From contig NZ_VMSB01000001.1 of NCBI RefSeq assembly GCF_009858245.1, positions 124,001-188,000 of the forward strand: a stretch of 64,000 nt of DNA, given 5' to 3'. The DNA is from Ornithinibacter aureus (lineage in GTDB: Bacteria; Actinomycetota; Actinomycetes; Actinomycetales; Dermatophilaceae). Below, piece by piece: positions 27,449 to 35,831 of the stretch (positions within the stretch are counted from its first letter, which is position 1; each line of letters opens with the position of its first letter). A model generated the notes under the pieces. The model did not search any database and was not told where the DNA came from. It saw only the letters and a program-made list of their open reading frames with translations. Made by a program: the position numbers and the translations under genes.

Positions 27449-29731
27449 GTGCCTTCGTTGACCGACCTCCTCCATGCCGCCGTCGGGGGAGTGGGCGGCA
27501 CCGAGCGGCCCGGTCAGGTCGAGATGGCACAGGCCGTCGCGGACGCCATCGACACGAAGAGCCACCTGCTCGTCCAGGCGGGCACCGGCACCGGGAAGTC
27601 GCTGGCCTACCTCGTGCCCGCCGTCCAGCACGCCGTCGACACCGGCATCCCCGCGGTCGTCGCGACGGCGACGCTCGCCCTCCAGGCGCAGATCGTCGAC
27701 CGTGACATGCCACGTCTCGCGGATGCCGTGGCGCCCCTGCTGGGTCGTCGTCCCACCTACGCGTTGGTCAAGGGGCGACGCAACTACCTGTGCGCGCACA
27801 AGGTGGAGGGCGGCTTCCCCGACGACGACGCCGACTCGCTCATGTCGCTCGGGATGGTCGACCAGCAGGCATCCAGGCTCGGCGCCGAGGTCGTGCGCCT
27901 GCGCGAGTGGGCCGAGGTCACCGAGAGCGGTGACCGCGACGAGCTCGTGCCGGGAGTCTCCGAGCGGGCGTGGCGGCAGGTGTCGGTCAGCGCGCAGGAG
28001 TGCCTGGGCAGCCGTTGCCCCATGGTCGCCGAGTGCTTCGTCGAGCGTTCCCGTGCGGCCGCCGCGGACGTCGACGTCATCGTCACCAACCACTCGTTCA
28101 TGGCGATCGACGCCTTCGAGGGCCGTCAGATGCTGCCCGAGCACGACGTCCTCGTCATCGACGAGGGACACGAGCTCGTCGACCGGGTGACGTCCACCAT
28201 CACCGACGAGGTGACCCCCGGCATGATCCGAGCCGCCGCCAAGCGGGCCGGGCGCCAGGCCGACGCGTCCTCGACGATGGAGGAGGCCGCTGACCTGCTC
28301 GAATCGGTGCTGGAGCCGGCCCCCGAAGGCCGCCTGACCGGCATCCCCGACTCGCTCGCCATGGCGCTCGGGAGGGTGCGCGACACCGCGCGCACCGTGC
28401 AGAGCGAGCTCAAACCGCAGCAGGGCGAGGAGGTGGATGCCGGGCGTCAGGTCGCGCGCGCCGCCGTCGACGAGGTGTTCGAGAACGCCTGCCGGATCCT
28501 CGAGGAGCGTGAGCTCGACGTCGTCTGGCTCAGCCGCGACCCGCGCCGGGGGCCCGTCCTGCGGGTGGCCCCGATGAGTGTGGCGATGCTCGTGCGCGAC
28601 AAGGTCTTCCAGGAGCGCACCGTCGTGCTGACCTCGGCGACGCTCGAGCTCGGCGGGTCCTTCGATGCCGTGGCCGGGACGATCGGGCTGCGCGGCGAGG
28701 GTGCCCCGAGGTGGCGTGGGCTCGACGTCGGGAGTCCGTTCGACTACCCCAAGCAGGGCATCGCCTACGTCGCGCAGCACCTGCCGCCGCCGGGACGTGA
28801 TGGCCTGGCCACCCAGACCCTCGACGAGATCGAGGCGCTCGTGCGCGCCGCGGGCGGCCGCACCCTCGGGCTATTCTCCTCGATGCGGGCGGCCAAGGAG
28901 GCCACCGAGGCGATGCGCGAGCGGTTCGCCGACGCGGAGGGCGAGATCGCGTTCCTGTGCCAGGGCGAGGACCAGATCAGCACCTTGGTGCGGCAGTTCG
29001 CCCGGGACCCGAGAGTGTGCCTGTTCGGCACCCTCTCGTTGTGGCAGGGCGTCGACGTGCCGGGTTCGTCGTGCCAGCTCGTCATCATCGACCGCATCCC
29101 GTTCCCGCGTCCCGACGACCCGCTCGCCTCGGCCCGCTCGCAGGCCATCGCCCGGATGGGTGGCAACGGGTTCATGGCGGTCTCCGCGACCCACGCGGCG
29201 CTGCGCCTGGCCCAGGGGGCGGGGCGGCTGATCCGGCGCTCGGACGACCGCGGGGTCGTCGCGTTCCTGGACAACCGGATGATGACCGCTCGCTACGCCG
29301 GGTTCCTCCAGCGCTCGCTCCCGCCGTTCTGGCCGACCTCGGACCGGGCGATGGTGCTGTCCGCGCTGGCGCGCCTCGACGAGATCGCCGACCCGCCGCT
29401 TCCGGTGGCCGAGCCCGCCCTGCGCGGGCTGACGGGCGCGCTGGCCGCTGCGGTGGGCGACACGGCGCGGGGTGCGGATGCCGTGGCGCCCGTGCCGGCG
29501 GATCGCCCGGTGGCCGAGGCGCCGCCGCCGCCGGAGTCCTCGCGCACGGCGGTCACGCACGGGCACGCCTGGACCGAGCAGGAGGACGAGGAGCTGCGCG
29601 ACGGCATCGAGCTCGGCCTCACCCTCGACGAGCTCAGCGAGTCGATGGAGCTCCCGACGGAGGTGCTCGCGGCCAGGCTCGCCGGTCTGGGGCTGGAGGC
29701 CGGCAAGGGAGCCACCCTCACCTTCGACTGA
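27449..29731 (+). CDS. DinG-like ATP-dependent DNA helicase (XPD family) with C-terminal extension
   Basis: 760 residues. Walker A AGTGTGKS is at 44-51, and the DEAH-type motif reads DEGH (about 238). Cysteines consistent with an Fe-S cluster are in NYLCAHK (about 115) and CLGSRCPMVAEC (about 185-196). Helicase motif VI reads QGAGRLIRR. The last about 55 residues (HAWTEQEDEELRDGIELGLTLDELSESM) resemble a small Myb/SANT-like helical unit not found in standard DinG. The GTG at 27449 gives the usual N-terminus; the upstream extension is not conserved-looking. Confidence 0.88.
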   Translation: MPSLTDLLHAAVGGVGGTERPGQVEMAQAVADAIDTKSHLLVQAGTGTGKSLAYLVPAVQHAVDTGIPAVVATATLALQAQIVDRDMPRLADAVAPLLGRRPTYALVKGRRNYLCAHKVEGGFPDDDADSLMSLGMVDQQASRLGAEVVRLREWAEVTESGDRDELVPGVSERAWRQVSVSAQECLGSRCPMVAECFVERSRAAAADVDVIVTNHSFMAIDAFEGRQMLPEHDVLVIDEGHELVDRVTSTITDEVTPGMIRAAAKRAGRQADASSTMEEAADLLESVLEPAPEGRLTGIPDSLAMALGRVRDTARTVQSELKPQQGEEVDAGRQVARAAVDEVFENACRILEERELDVVWLSRDPRRGPVLRVAPMSVAMLVRDKVFQERTVVLTSATLELGGSFDAVAGTIGLRGEGAPRWRGLDVGSPFDYPKQGIAYVAQHLPPPGRDGLATQTLDEIEALVRAAGGRTLGLFSSMRAAKEATEAMRERFADAEGEIAFLCQGEDQISTLVRQFARDPRVCLFGTLSLWQGVDVPGSSCQLVIIDRIPFPRPDDPLASARSQAIARMGGNGFMAVSATHAALRLAQGAGRLIRRSDDRGVVAFLDNRMMTARYAGFLQRSLPPFWPTSDRAMVLSALARLDEIADPPLPVAEPALRGLTGALAAAVGDTARGADAVAPVPADRPVAEAPPPPESSRTAVTHGHAWTEQEDEELRDGIELGLTLDELSESMELPTEVLAARLAGLGLEAGKGATLTFD

Positions 29732-29743
29732 CGTGGGCACCCC

Positions 29744-30304
29744 TCACGAGTGGGCGAGTTCGAGGGTCCTGAGCCAGGCGTCCACCTGCGACCGCGAGGT
29801 GAGGCGCACGACCGGCGGCCCAGCGGCATCCGCCGCCCAGGCCGCGATCGTCTCGCGCTTGCGAGCGAACGAGCGGAAGTGCCACGCGATGATCGAGTCG
29901 CGCGACAAGGTCTGGCGCCACGACTCGGTGTTCTCACCGCAGATCGGCTCGTGGGTGAGCAGACGCGACGTGGTGCGGCGCACGAGCCGCGACAGGCTGA
30001 CGTGCCGCGGCAGGTCGAGGGCGATGACCAGTTCCGTGCGGCCCAGGACGAGATCGCGTGGCGCCGACCACACGGCATCCAGGATCCACTCGGGGCGCGC
30101 GACGACCGGGCGCAACGTCTCCACCTGTTCGTGAGGTTCACGCTGGACCCACCCCGGTTGCCACATGAGGTCGTCGACCGGGACGTGCGGGATGCCGGTC
30201 AGCGTCGCCAGCCGTGCGGCCAGCGTCGACTTCCCCGTGCCGGTGACGCCGTGGACGACGATGCGCCGGTGGTCGTGCAGGTGCGGTGGTGGGTCGATCT
30301 GCAC
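29744..30304 (-). CDS. P-loop NTPase, FlaR/adenylate kinase-like
   Basis: 186 residues. Walker A GVTGTGKST is at about 19-27; the following segment (LTGIPHVPVDDLMWQPGW) is typical of the DNA-topology modulation FlaR-like and shikimate/adenylate kinase-related group. The lid-like segment ALDLPRHVSLSRLVRRT follows. Probably a nucleotide or small-molecule kinase; substrate unknown. Convergent with the helicase, 12 bp apart. Confidence 0.75.
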   Translation of the reverse strand: MQIDPPPHLHDHRRIVVHGVTGTGKSTLAARLATLTGIPHVPVDDLMWQPGWVQREPHEQVETLRPVVARPEWILDAVWSAPRDLVLGRTELVIALDLPRHVSLSRLVRRTTSRLLTHEPICGENTESWRQTLSRDSIIAWHFRSFARKRETIAAWAADAAGPPVVRLTSRSQVDAWLRTLELAHS

Positions 30305-30343
30305 CCCGCCAGCGTAGGTGCTCGCAACTCCTCGAGTGGCCGG

Positions 30344-30769
30344 TCAGCAGGTGGGGACGTCGGCAAGGTCGAGGGTCTCGCCCGCACCGCCCCCGTCCAG
30401 AGTGCCGACGCCGATCGAGAACTGGTCGCCCGACTGCGCCTTGACCGAGCCACGGCCTGCCTGATTGGGGGCCAGCGTCGCGTCCCAGCGCGCCACGATG
30501 CGCGAGGCCTTGGAGCCCTTGGGTCGGGAGACGGTGGCCCCGACAGTGCGGATGCCGCTGTCGGTCGAGCTCGCCACGTTGGTGTTGACCGCGTCGACGA
30601 AGATCGTGGCGGCACCCTTGCGGGCATTGGTCACCTCCTTGCAGTACGTGAGCTGGACCCCATCGTTGGTGTACGTCACGGGTGCGGCGGCGGCAGGTGT
30701 GGCGCTGATGAGCGTGGCGAGGCCGAGAGCGGCGATGGTGCTGATCGAGAGGACGGGACGACGGGACAT
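30344..30769 (-). CDS. small secreted protein, unknown
   Basis: 141 residues with a clear Sec signal peptide (MSRRPVLSISTIAALGLATLISATPAAAAP, cleavage near residue 28-30). The mature part of about 110 residues is beta-rich with two cysteines (YCKEV and the C-terminal VPTC). No domain recognised. The ATG at 30769 was chosen for the signal peptide. The 234 bp upstream (30770-31003), shared with divergent holA, hold no other gene. Confidence 0.65.
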   Translation of the reverse strand: MSRRPVLSISTIAALGLATLISATPAAAAPVTYTNDGVQLTYCKEVTNARKGAATIFVDAVNTNVASSTDSGIRTVGATVSRPKGSKASRIVARWDATLAPNQAGRGSVKAQSGDQFSIGVGTLDGGGAGETLDLADVPTC

Positions 30770-31003
30770 TGAGCAAAGCCCCTGTGTGGTGGAGATGTCA
30801 CGGTTTGTGACTCGACGGACGCTAACAACGGCCGAGCCCGGCATCCGGGCTGTCAGGGGTGCGAAAACCGCGGAACCCCAAGAGTGCGGAGACCGCGGAT
30901 TCGGCGAGCGGCAGCAGTGGGGCGACGACCCGGTGTCGTGACGCCCCCGTCGTGGCTGTCGCGGCCGTGAGGGGTGTCGGGGCGACGTGGCAGAGTGGCG
31001 CCC

Positions 31004-31993
31004 ATGACGGACGAGGTCGCGGTGCACCACCGGGTGCCCCCGCACGTCCTCATCGCCGGGCCCGAGCAGGTGCTTGCGGAGCGCGGGCTCGCCCAGACCA
31101 TCGACGACCTCAAGGTCACCGCGCCCGACCTCGAGACGATCCGGCTCCATGCCGCGGCCTACACCCCCGGCGAGCTCCTGCTCCACGCGAGCCCGTCACT
31201 GTTCGGCGGCGCGAAGTGCATCGTGGTCCACGACCTCGACGAGGCCGCCGACGACCTCCAGACCGATCTGCTGGCCGCCCTCGCCGGCGAACCCGAGCCC
31301 GACCTCACCCTCGTCGTCACCCACAAGGGGGGCGCGCGCGGCAAGAAGGTGCTCGACACCCTGCGCGGCAACGGGGCGAGAGTCATCGACGCACCGGCCA
31401 TCAAGACCGACCGCGACAAGGCCGACTTCGCCGCCCACGAGTTCCGCCGCGCCCGCCGCAAGGCTACCGCCGAGGCCGTGCACGCGCTCGTCGAGGCCGT
31501 CGGCAAGGACGTGCGTGAGCTGGCGGCCGCCTGCCAGCAGCTCGTCGACGACACCACGGGGGTCATCGACGAGAAGGTCGTCATGACCTACCACGGGGGG
31601 AAGGTCGAGGCGACGGGTTTCCGGGTCGCCGACGCCACCATGGTCGGTGACACCGGGGAGGCCTTGCGCCTGCTGCGGCACGCCATCGCCGTCGGGGTCG
31701 ACCCGGTGCCGATCGTCGCAGTCCTGGCCCAGCAGGTGCGCCAGCTCATCAAGGTGGGTTCTGCCGGTCGGGGCCGATCGGCCGACGTGGCGCGCGACGT
31801 CGGCATGGCCCCGTGGCAGGTCGACAAGGCCCGCCGGGCCCTCGGGGGCTGGACCGCGGAAGGGCTGGCCGTGAGCCTGCAGGCCCTGGCCGCGGCCGAC
31901 TTCGAGGTCAAGGGTGGCGGGCGCGACCCGGTCTACGCCGTGGAGCGCGTGGTCCTCACGATCACCGGGCAGCACGCGCGCAATCACGCCTGA
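31004..31993 (+). CDS. holA: DNA polymerase III subunit delta
   Basis: 329 residues. Clamp-loader delta subunit with the AAA+-like fold lacking a functional P-loop: VLIAGPEQVLAERGLAQTID at the N-terminus, ASPSLFGGAKCIVVHDLDEA (about 65-84) and LAAACQQLV (about 176-184), and the C-terminal collar domain ends YAVERVVLTI. It sits directly before rpsT, as in most actinobacteria. Confidence 0.92.
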   Translation: MTDEVAVHHRVPPHVLIAGPEQVLAERGLAQTIDDLKVTAPDLETIRLHAAAYTPGELLLHASPSLFGGAKCIVVHDLDEAADDLQTDLLAALAGEPEPDLTLVVTHKGGARGKKVLDTLRGNGARVIDAPAIKTDRDKADFAAHEFRRARRKATAEAVHALVEAVGKDVRELAAACQQLVDDTTGVIDEKVVMTYHGGKVEATGFRVADATMVGDTGEALRLLRHAIAVGVDPVPIVAVLAQQVRQLIKVGSAGRGRSADVARDVGMAPWQVDKARRALGGWTAEGLAVSLQALAAADFEVKGGGRDPVYAVERVVLTITGQHARNHA

Positions 31994-32003
31994 CGCCGCC
32001 GTT

Positions 32004-32033
32004 TTGGCTCCGTTGCGGGACCGCTGGTAGGTT
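32004..32033 (+). promoter_or_regulatory. candidate housekeeping promoter of rpsT
   Basis: TTGGCT (32004-32009) and TAGGTT (32028-32033) are separated by 18 bp, giving a predicted start near 32040 and a leader of about 140 nt before rpsT. Spacing fits; the hexamers are only moderate matches. Confidence 0.4.
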
Positions 32034-32042
32034 TGGTCCTTG

Positions 32043-32070
32043 CGTGCGCGCTTGAGGTCGTGCGCGCACG
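32043..32070 (+). promoter_or_regulatory. hairpin in the rpsT 5' leader
   Basis: CGTGCGCGC (32043-32051) pairs perfectly with GCGCGCACG (32062-32070) around a 10-nt loop (TTGAGGTCGT). It would form at the very 5' end of the predicted rpsT mRNA, a position suited to stability control or autoregulation by S20. Confidence 0.4.
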
Positions 32071-32179
32071 ACAGCACCACCCAGCGCGGGTCAACCACGG
32101 ATGTCCCCACGTCCGGTCCCGACACGCGACTGCCGCCCTCTAACGGCATCCGACCCAGAAGAAAGCACAGACGACACCA

Positions 32180-32440
32180 GTGGCGAACATCAAGTCCCAG
32201 CTCAAGCGCATCAAGACCAACCGCGCAGCGACCGAGCGCAACAAGGCAGTGAAGTCCGAGTTCAAGACGGCCATCCGCAAGTTCCGCGAGGCCGCCGACT
32301 CCGGCGACGTCGACGCCACCAAGGAGGCCCTGCGGGTCGCCTCGATCAAGCTCGACAAGGCTGCGAGCAAGGGCGTCATCCACAAGAACCAGGCCGCGAA
32401 CAAGAAGTCCGCGATGGCCAAGAAGGCTGCCCGCCTCTGA
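32180..32440 (+). CDS. rpsT: 30S ribosomal protein S20
   Basis: 86-residue, very basic helical protein starting GTG ([34 protein letters not shown]). It has full family length. S20 binds 16S rRNA early in 30S assembly. A strong hairpin terminator follows 40 bp downstream. Confidence 0.97.
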   Translation: MANIKSQLKRIKTNRAATERNKAVKSEFKTAIRKFREAADSGDVDATKEALRVASIKLDKAASKGVIHKNQAANKKSAMAKKAARL

Positions 32441-32479
32441 CCTGCCGAGGTTGCCCGCCACGCAGCGGCGACCTCACCT

Positions 32480-32519
32480 CGACGGGGCCCGTCACCGATC
32501 TCGGTGACGGGCCCCGTCG
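32480..32519. terminator. strong bidirectional hairpin terminator
   Basis: A perfect 19-bp stem: CGACGGGGCCCGTCACCGA (32480-32498) pairs with its complement (32501-32519) across a minimal loop. It lies between the stop of rpsT and the stop of the convergent PemK-like gene, so it can serve both. Confidence 0.8.
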
Positions 32520-32522
32520 GCG

Positions 32523-33104
32523 TCAGCGATGGACGCCGGCGACGGCACGGGCGACGTCGTCGAACCGCTCGCGGGCGAGCACCGCACCCTCGCGGCGCAC
32601 GGCATCCGGATCAACGCGCACCACCCGGTCGACGCGCACCTCGGAGGGTCGCCCCTTGCGGTCCCACGCTCCGGTGCCGATGTCCACCCAGTTCCGCCCA
32701 GAGCGCTGGCCGGTCCCGCCGACGTGGTCCTTGCTCGTCAGCTGAAGGGCGAGCAGCCAGGGCCCATCGGTGCCGACGAGCAGCACGGGGCGGTCCTTGC
32801 CCTGGGAGTGGTCCTCCTCGTAGGGCACCCACGTCCAGACGATCTCACCGGGGTCGGGCCGGCCGTCGGGGTTGGGGGAGTACCGAGGAGTCAGCGGGCC
32901 GCGGTAGTCGCCGGGGTAGCCCAGCCCTGCCTGCGGTGACCGGCCCTCGCGCGAACCCGGCCGCGGGCCCGGCACCGTGCCGGGGACCGTGCCCGGTGTC
33001 GAGGGGGTCGAGGTCGAGCCTGCTGAGCGGCGGCTGAGCCAGCGCAGGATCGACGAGGCGGCGCTGCGCAGCAGGGCTTGGGTGCTGTTGGAGGGAGTGG
33101 CCAC
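32523..33104 (-). CDS. PemK/MazF-like toxin-fold protein, no antitoxin seen
   Basis: 193 residues. The C-terminal about 110 residues match the PemK/MazF fold: PGEIVWTWVPYEEDHSQGKDRPVLLVG (about 85-111), then LLALQLTSKDH and GRPSEVRVDRVVRVDP. MazF toxins cut RNA. Here an 80-residue Ser/Pro/Gly-rich N-terminal segment precedes the fold. No small antitoxin ORF lies beside it, so the protein may not be a toxin; actinobacteria carry solitary members of this family. GTG start. Confidence 0.7.
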   Translation of the reverse strand: MATPSNSTQALLRSAASSILRWLSRRSAGSTSTPSTPGTVPGTVPGPRPGSREGRSPQAGLGYPGDYRGPLTPRYSPNPDGRPDPGEIVWTWVPYEEDHSQGKDRPVLLVGTDGPWLLALQLTSKDHVGGTGQRSGRNWVDIGTGAWDRKGRPSEVRVDRVVRVDPDAVRREGAVLARERFDDVARAVAGVHR

Positions 33105-33142
33105 GATGTGAGCCTATTCCGCCCTGAGGAACACGGTTTGGA

Positions 33143-33161
33143 GCAGGTAAGCCTTACCTAA
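33143..33161. promoter_or_regulatory. IdeR/DtxR iron-repressor box
   Basis: On the minus strand the 19 bases read TTAGGTAAGGCTTACCTGC, close to the IdeR/DtxR consensus TTAGGTTAGGCTAACCTAA. It overlaps a possible -10 (TAATAC, 33159-33164) for the iron transporter operon that starts 41 bp downstream. Iron-loaded IdeR would repress it. Confidence 0.8.
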
Positions 33162-33201
33162 TACCATTCCGGCATCCCGTCCCGTTCCTAGGAGCACCCT
33201 C

Positions 33202-34242
33202 ATGATCGCCCGCCGCACACTCACCCTGAGCGCCGCAGCCCTGCTCGCCCTGTCGATGGCTGCGTGTGGCCAGGACTCCGGAGACGGGGCGCAGGAGCCG
33301 TTGTCCGACGACGCCCTGGTCATCTACTCGGGCCGCAACGAGACCCTGGTCGGCCCGCTGCTGGACAAGCTCGAGACCGCCACGGGCGTCGACGTCCAGG
33401 TGCGCTACGGCGGTTCGAGCGAGATGGCCGCGCAGCTCCTCGAGGAGGGCGAGGGCACCAAGGCCGACCTCTTCTTCAGCCAGGATGCCGGCGCTCTCGG
33501 CGCGCTCGCCAAGGCCGGTCGCCTCCAGGCGCTGCCGGACGCCACCACCTCGAAGGTCCAGGAAGGGTTCGCCGACCCCGCCGGGCTGTGGGTCGCCACG
33601 TCCGCCCGGGCGCGCGTCATCGCCTACGACCCCGCCCAGGCGCCGGAAGCCACCTCCATGACCACCGTCGACGCGGTGCTCGACCCGAAGTACAAGGGCA
33701 AGGTGGGCTTTGCCCCGACCAACGCCTCGTTCCAGTCGTTCGTGACGGCCCTGCGCGTCAGCAAGGGTGAGGCCGGCGCCAAGGCCTGGCTCGAAGCCTT
33801 CAAGGCCAACGAGCCGAAGGCCTACGACAACAACATCCTCGTGCTCGACGCCGTCGACTCCGGTCAGGTCGCCCTCGGTCTGGTCAACCACTACTACTGG
33901 TACGAGCGGGTCGCCGAGAAGGGCGCAGATGCGGTCAACGCCAAGATCCACTTCCTCGACGCCAACGACCCCGGCGCCCTGATCAACGTGGCCGGTGCGG
34001 GCGTGCTCGCGGGCAGCCAGCAGTCCGAGGCCGCGACCAAGGCCGTCGACTTCCTCCTCTCCGACGAGGCGCAGCAGTACTTCGCGGACGAGACCGCCGA
34101 GTACCCGGTCGTCGCCGGCATCACGTCGACCAAGCACGACCTCGTGCCGCTTGCCGACCTCGAAGGGCTGGCCATCGACCTGAACGCACTGAACTCCCTC
34201 GAGGAGACCCTCGCCATGCTCGACGAGGTGGGTCTGACCTGA
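33202..34242 (+). CDS. ferric iron ABC transporter, substrate-binding lipoprotein
   Basis: 346 residues. Lipoprotein signal with lipobox LSMAAC (Cys about 21). The rest is FbpA/FutA-type: VIYSGRNETLVGPLLDKLE (about 42-60), LFFSQDAGALGALAKAG and paired tyrosines in NHYYWYERV (about 230-238), which in this family coordinate Fe3+. First gene of a three-gene operon behind the IdeR box. Confidence 0.92.
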   Translation: MIARRTLTLSAAALLALSMAACGQDSGDGAQEPLSDDALVIYSGRNETLVGPLLDKLETATGVDVQVRYGGSSEMAAQLLEEGEGTKADLFFSQDAGALGALAKAGRLQALPDATTSKVQEGFADPAGLWVATSARARVIAYDPAQAPEATSMTTVDAVLDPKYKGKVGFAPTNASFQSFVTALRVSKGEAGAKAWLEAFKANEPKAYDNNILVLDAVDSGQVALGLVNHYYWYERVAEKGADAVNAKIHFLDANDPGALINVAGAGVLAGSQQSEAATKAVDFLLSDEAQQYFADETAEYPVVAGITSTKHDLVPLADLEGLAIDLNALNSLEETLAMLDEVGLT

Positions 34243-34343
34243 GCACGCTGACGCCACCGACGGCCCGGGCCGCCACACCGGCGGCCCGGGCTTCGGCGCG
34301 CCGCCGGGACCCAGCGCCCCCGTGGTACCTGTCGGCTCCGTCG

Positions 34344-35831
34344 GTGGTGGTCGCGCTCATCGCCCTCATCCCGATCGGCTACCTCGTGGTGCGCGCGGCC
34401 GAGGCCGGACCGGGGCGGATCGTCGCCATCCTCGCGCGCCAGCGCACGGTGGAACTCGTCGGGCGCAGCCTGCTGCTCGTCACCCTCGTGACGGCCCTGA
34501 GCGTCGTCATCGGTGTCGGGTTGGCCTTCCTCGCGGCGCGCACCGACGTCCCGGGCCGCCGGGTCCTCGCTGCTCTGGCTCCGCTCCCGCTGGCGATCCC
34601 CAGCTATGTCGCGGCCTTTGCCTGGATCTCGGCCCTGCCCCAGATCGCCGGTCTCACCGGGGCCGTGCTCGTGCTGACCCTGTGCTGCTACCCCTACGTC
34701 TACCTGCCCGTGCTCGCGGCCCTTCGTCGCGCAGACCCGGGCCTGGACGAGGTCGCCCGCAGCTTGGGCCGCACCCCGTGGCAGACCTTCCGCGAGGTCA
34801 CGCTGCGCCAGGTGCGACCGTCCGCGGCTGCCGGTGGCCTCCTCGTCGCGCTGTACACGCTCAGCGACTTCGGGGCCGTGTCGATCCTGCGCTACGACGT
34901 GTTCACCCGCGTGATCTACACCGCGTACCGCTCGAGTTTCGACCGCTCGACGGCCGCCGTGTTGTCCCTGCTGCTCGTGGCGCTGACCGTCGCGATCAGC
35001 GTGGGGGAGTCGCGGGTTCGCCGCCGGGACGTCGCGCGCATCGGGGCCGGGGTCGCCCGCCAGCCAGAGCCGCTGCGCCTTGGCCCCCTGCGCCTGCCGA
35101 TGGCCGGTGGGGCCGGGGTCGTCGTCGTGCTGGCGCTCGGTTTCCCGATCGCGTCGTTGCTCTACTGGTTCACCACCGGGCTCTCGGCCGGGTTGGATGC
35201 CGGTCGTCTGGGTGCCGGGATCGCGGCGACCGCGTGGCTGTCGTTGCTCGGGGCCGTGGCCTGCACGCTGGGTGCCGTGCCCGTCGGCATCCTCGCGGCC
35301 CGGCACCGGGGCCGGTTCGCGACCGTCATCGAACAGGTGACGTACGCCGGGCACGCCCTGCCCGGAATCGTCGTGGCGCTCGCCCTGGTCTTCCTCGGGG
35401 TCCGGGTGGTGCCGTGGGCCTACCAGGAGGCGCCACTGCTGGTCCTGGCCTACGTCGTGCTCTTCCTGCCGACCGCCGTGGGCTCCGTGCGCAGCTCGGT
35501 GGCCCAGAGCTCGGTGCGCGGCGAAGAGGTCGCCCGCTCGCTCGGAGCCGCCCCCGGCGAGGTGCTGCGCCGCGTCACCCTGCCGCTGGCAGCGCCAGGC
35601 ATCAGCGCAGGGGCGGCCCTGGTCCTGCTCACCTGCATGAAGGAACTTCCCGCGACCCTGCTCCTGCGCCCCACCGGCACCGACACCCTGGCCACCAGTC
35701 TGTGGACCCAGACCGGTGTGGGAGCCTACGGAGCAGCAGCCCCCTACGGTCTGGCACTCGTCGTGCTCGCCGTGCTCCCGACCATCTGGCTGATGCGCGC
35801 ATCGGCCCACGACCGAGGAAGCGAGTCATGA
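34344..35831 (+). CDS. ferric iron ABC transporter permease (FbpB-like)
   Basis: 495 residues from the first conventional start (GTG, 34344). Two homologous halves of about six spans each carry an EAA loop: LDEVARSLGRTPWQTFREVTLRQVRPS (about 135-161) and EEVARSLGAAPGEVLRRVTLPLAAPGI (about 395-421). The frame is open upstream to 34239, where CTG overlaps the stop of the lipoprotein gene and has AGGTGG seven bases before it. The real protein may start there and be 35 residues longer. ATGA coupling with the ATPase gene. Confidence 0.9.
   Translation: MVVALIALIPIGYLVVRAAEAGPGRIVAILARQRTVELVGRSLLLVTLVTALSVVIGVGLAFLAARTDVPGRRVLAALAPLPLAIPSYVAAFAWISALPQIAGLTGAVLVLTLCCYPYVYLPVLAALRRADPGLDEVARSLGRTPWQTFREVTLRQVRPSAAAGGLLVALYTLSDFGAVSILRYDVFTRVIYTAYRSSFDRSTAAVLSLLLVALTVAISVGESRVRRRDVARIGAGVARQPEPLRLGPLRLPMAGGAGVVVVLALGFPIASLLYWFTTGLSAGLDAGRLGAGIAATAWLSLLGAVACTLGAVPVGILAARHRGRFATVIEQVTYAGHALPGIVVALALVFLGVRVVPWAYQEAPLLVLAYVVLFLPTAVGSVRSSVAQSSVRGEEVARSLGAAPGEVLRRVTLPLAAPGISAGAALVLLTCMKELPATLLLRPTGTDTLATSLWTQTGVGAYGAAAPYGLALVVLAVLPTIWLMRASAHDRGSES

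Noticed and set aside
33894-35810. 638-residue minus-strand frame over the iron permease
   Set aside because: Gly/Arg/Gln/His-rich shadow typical of antisense in GC-rich genomes.
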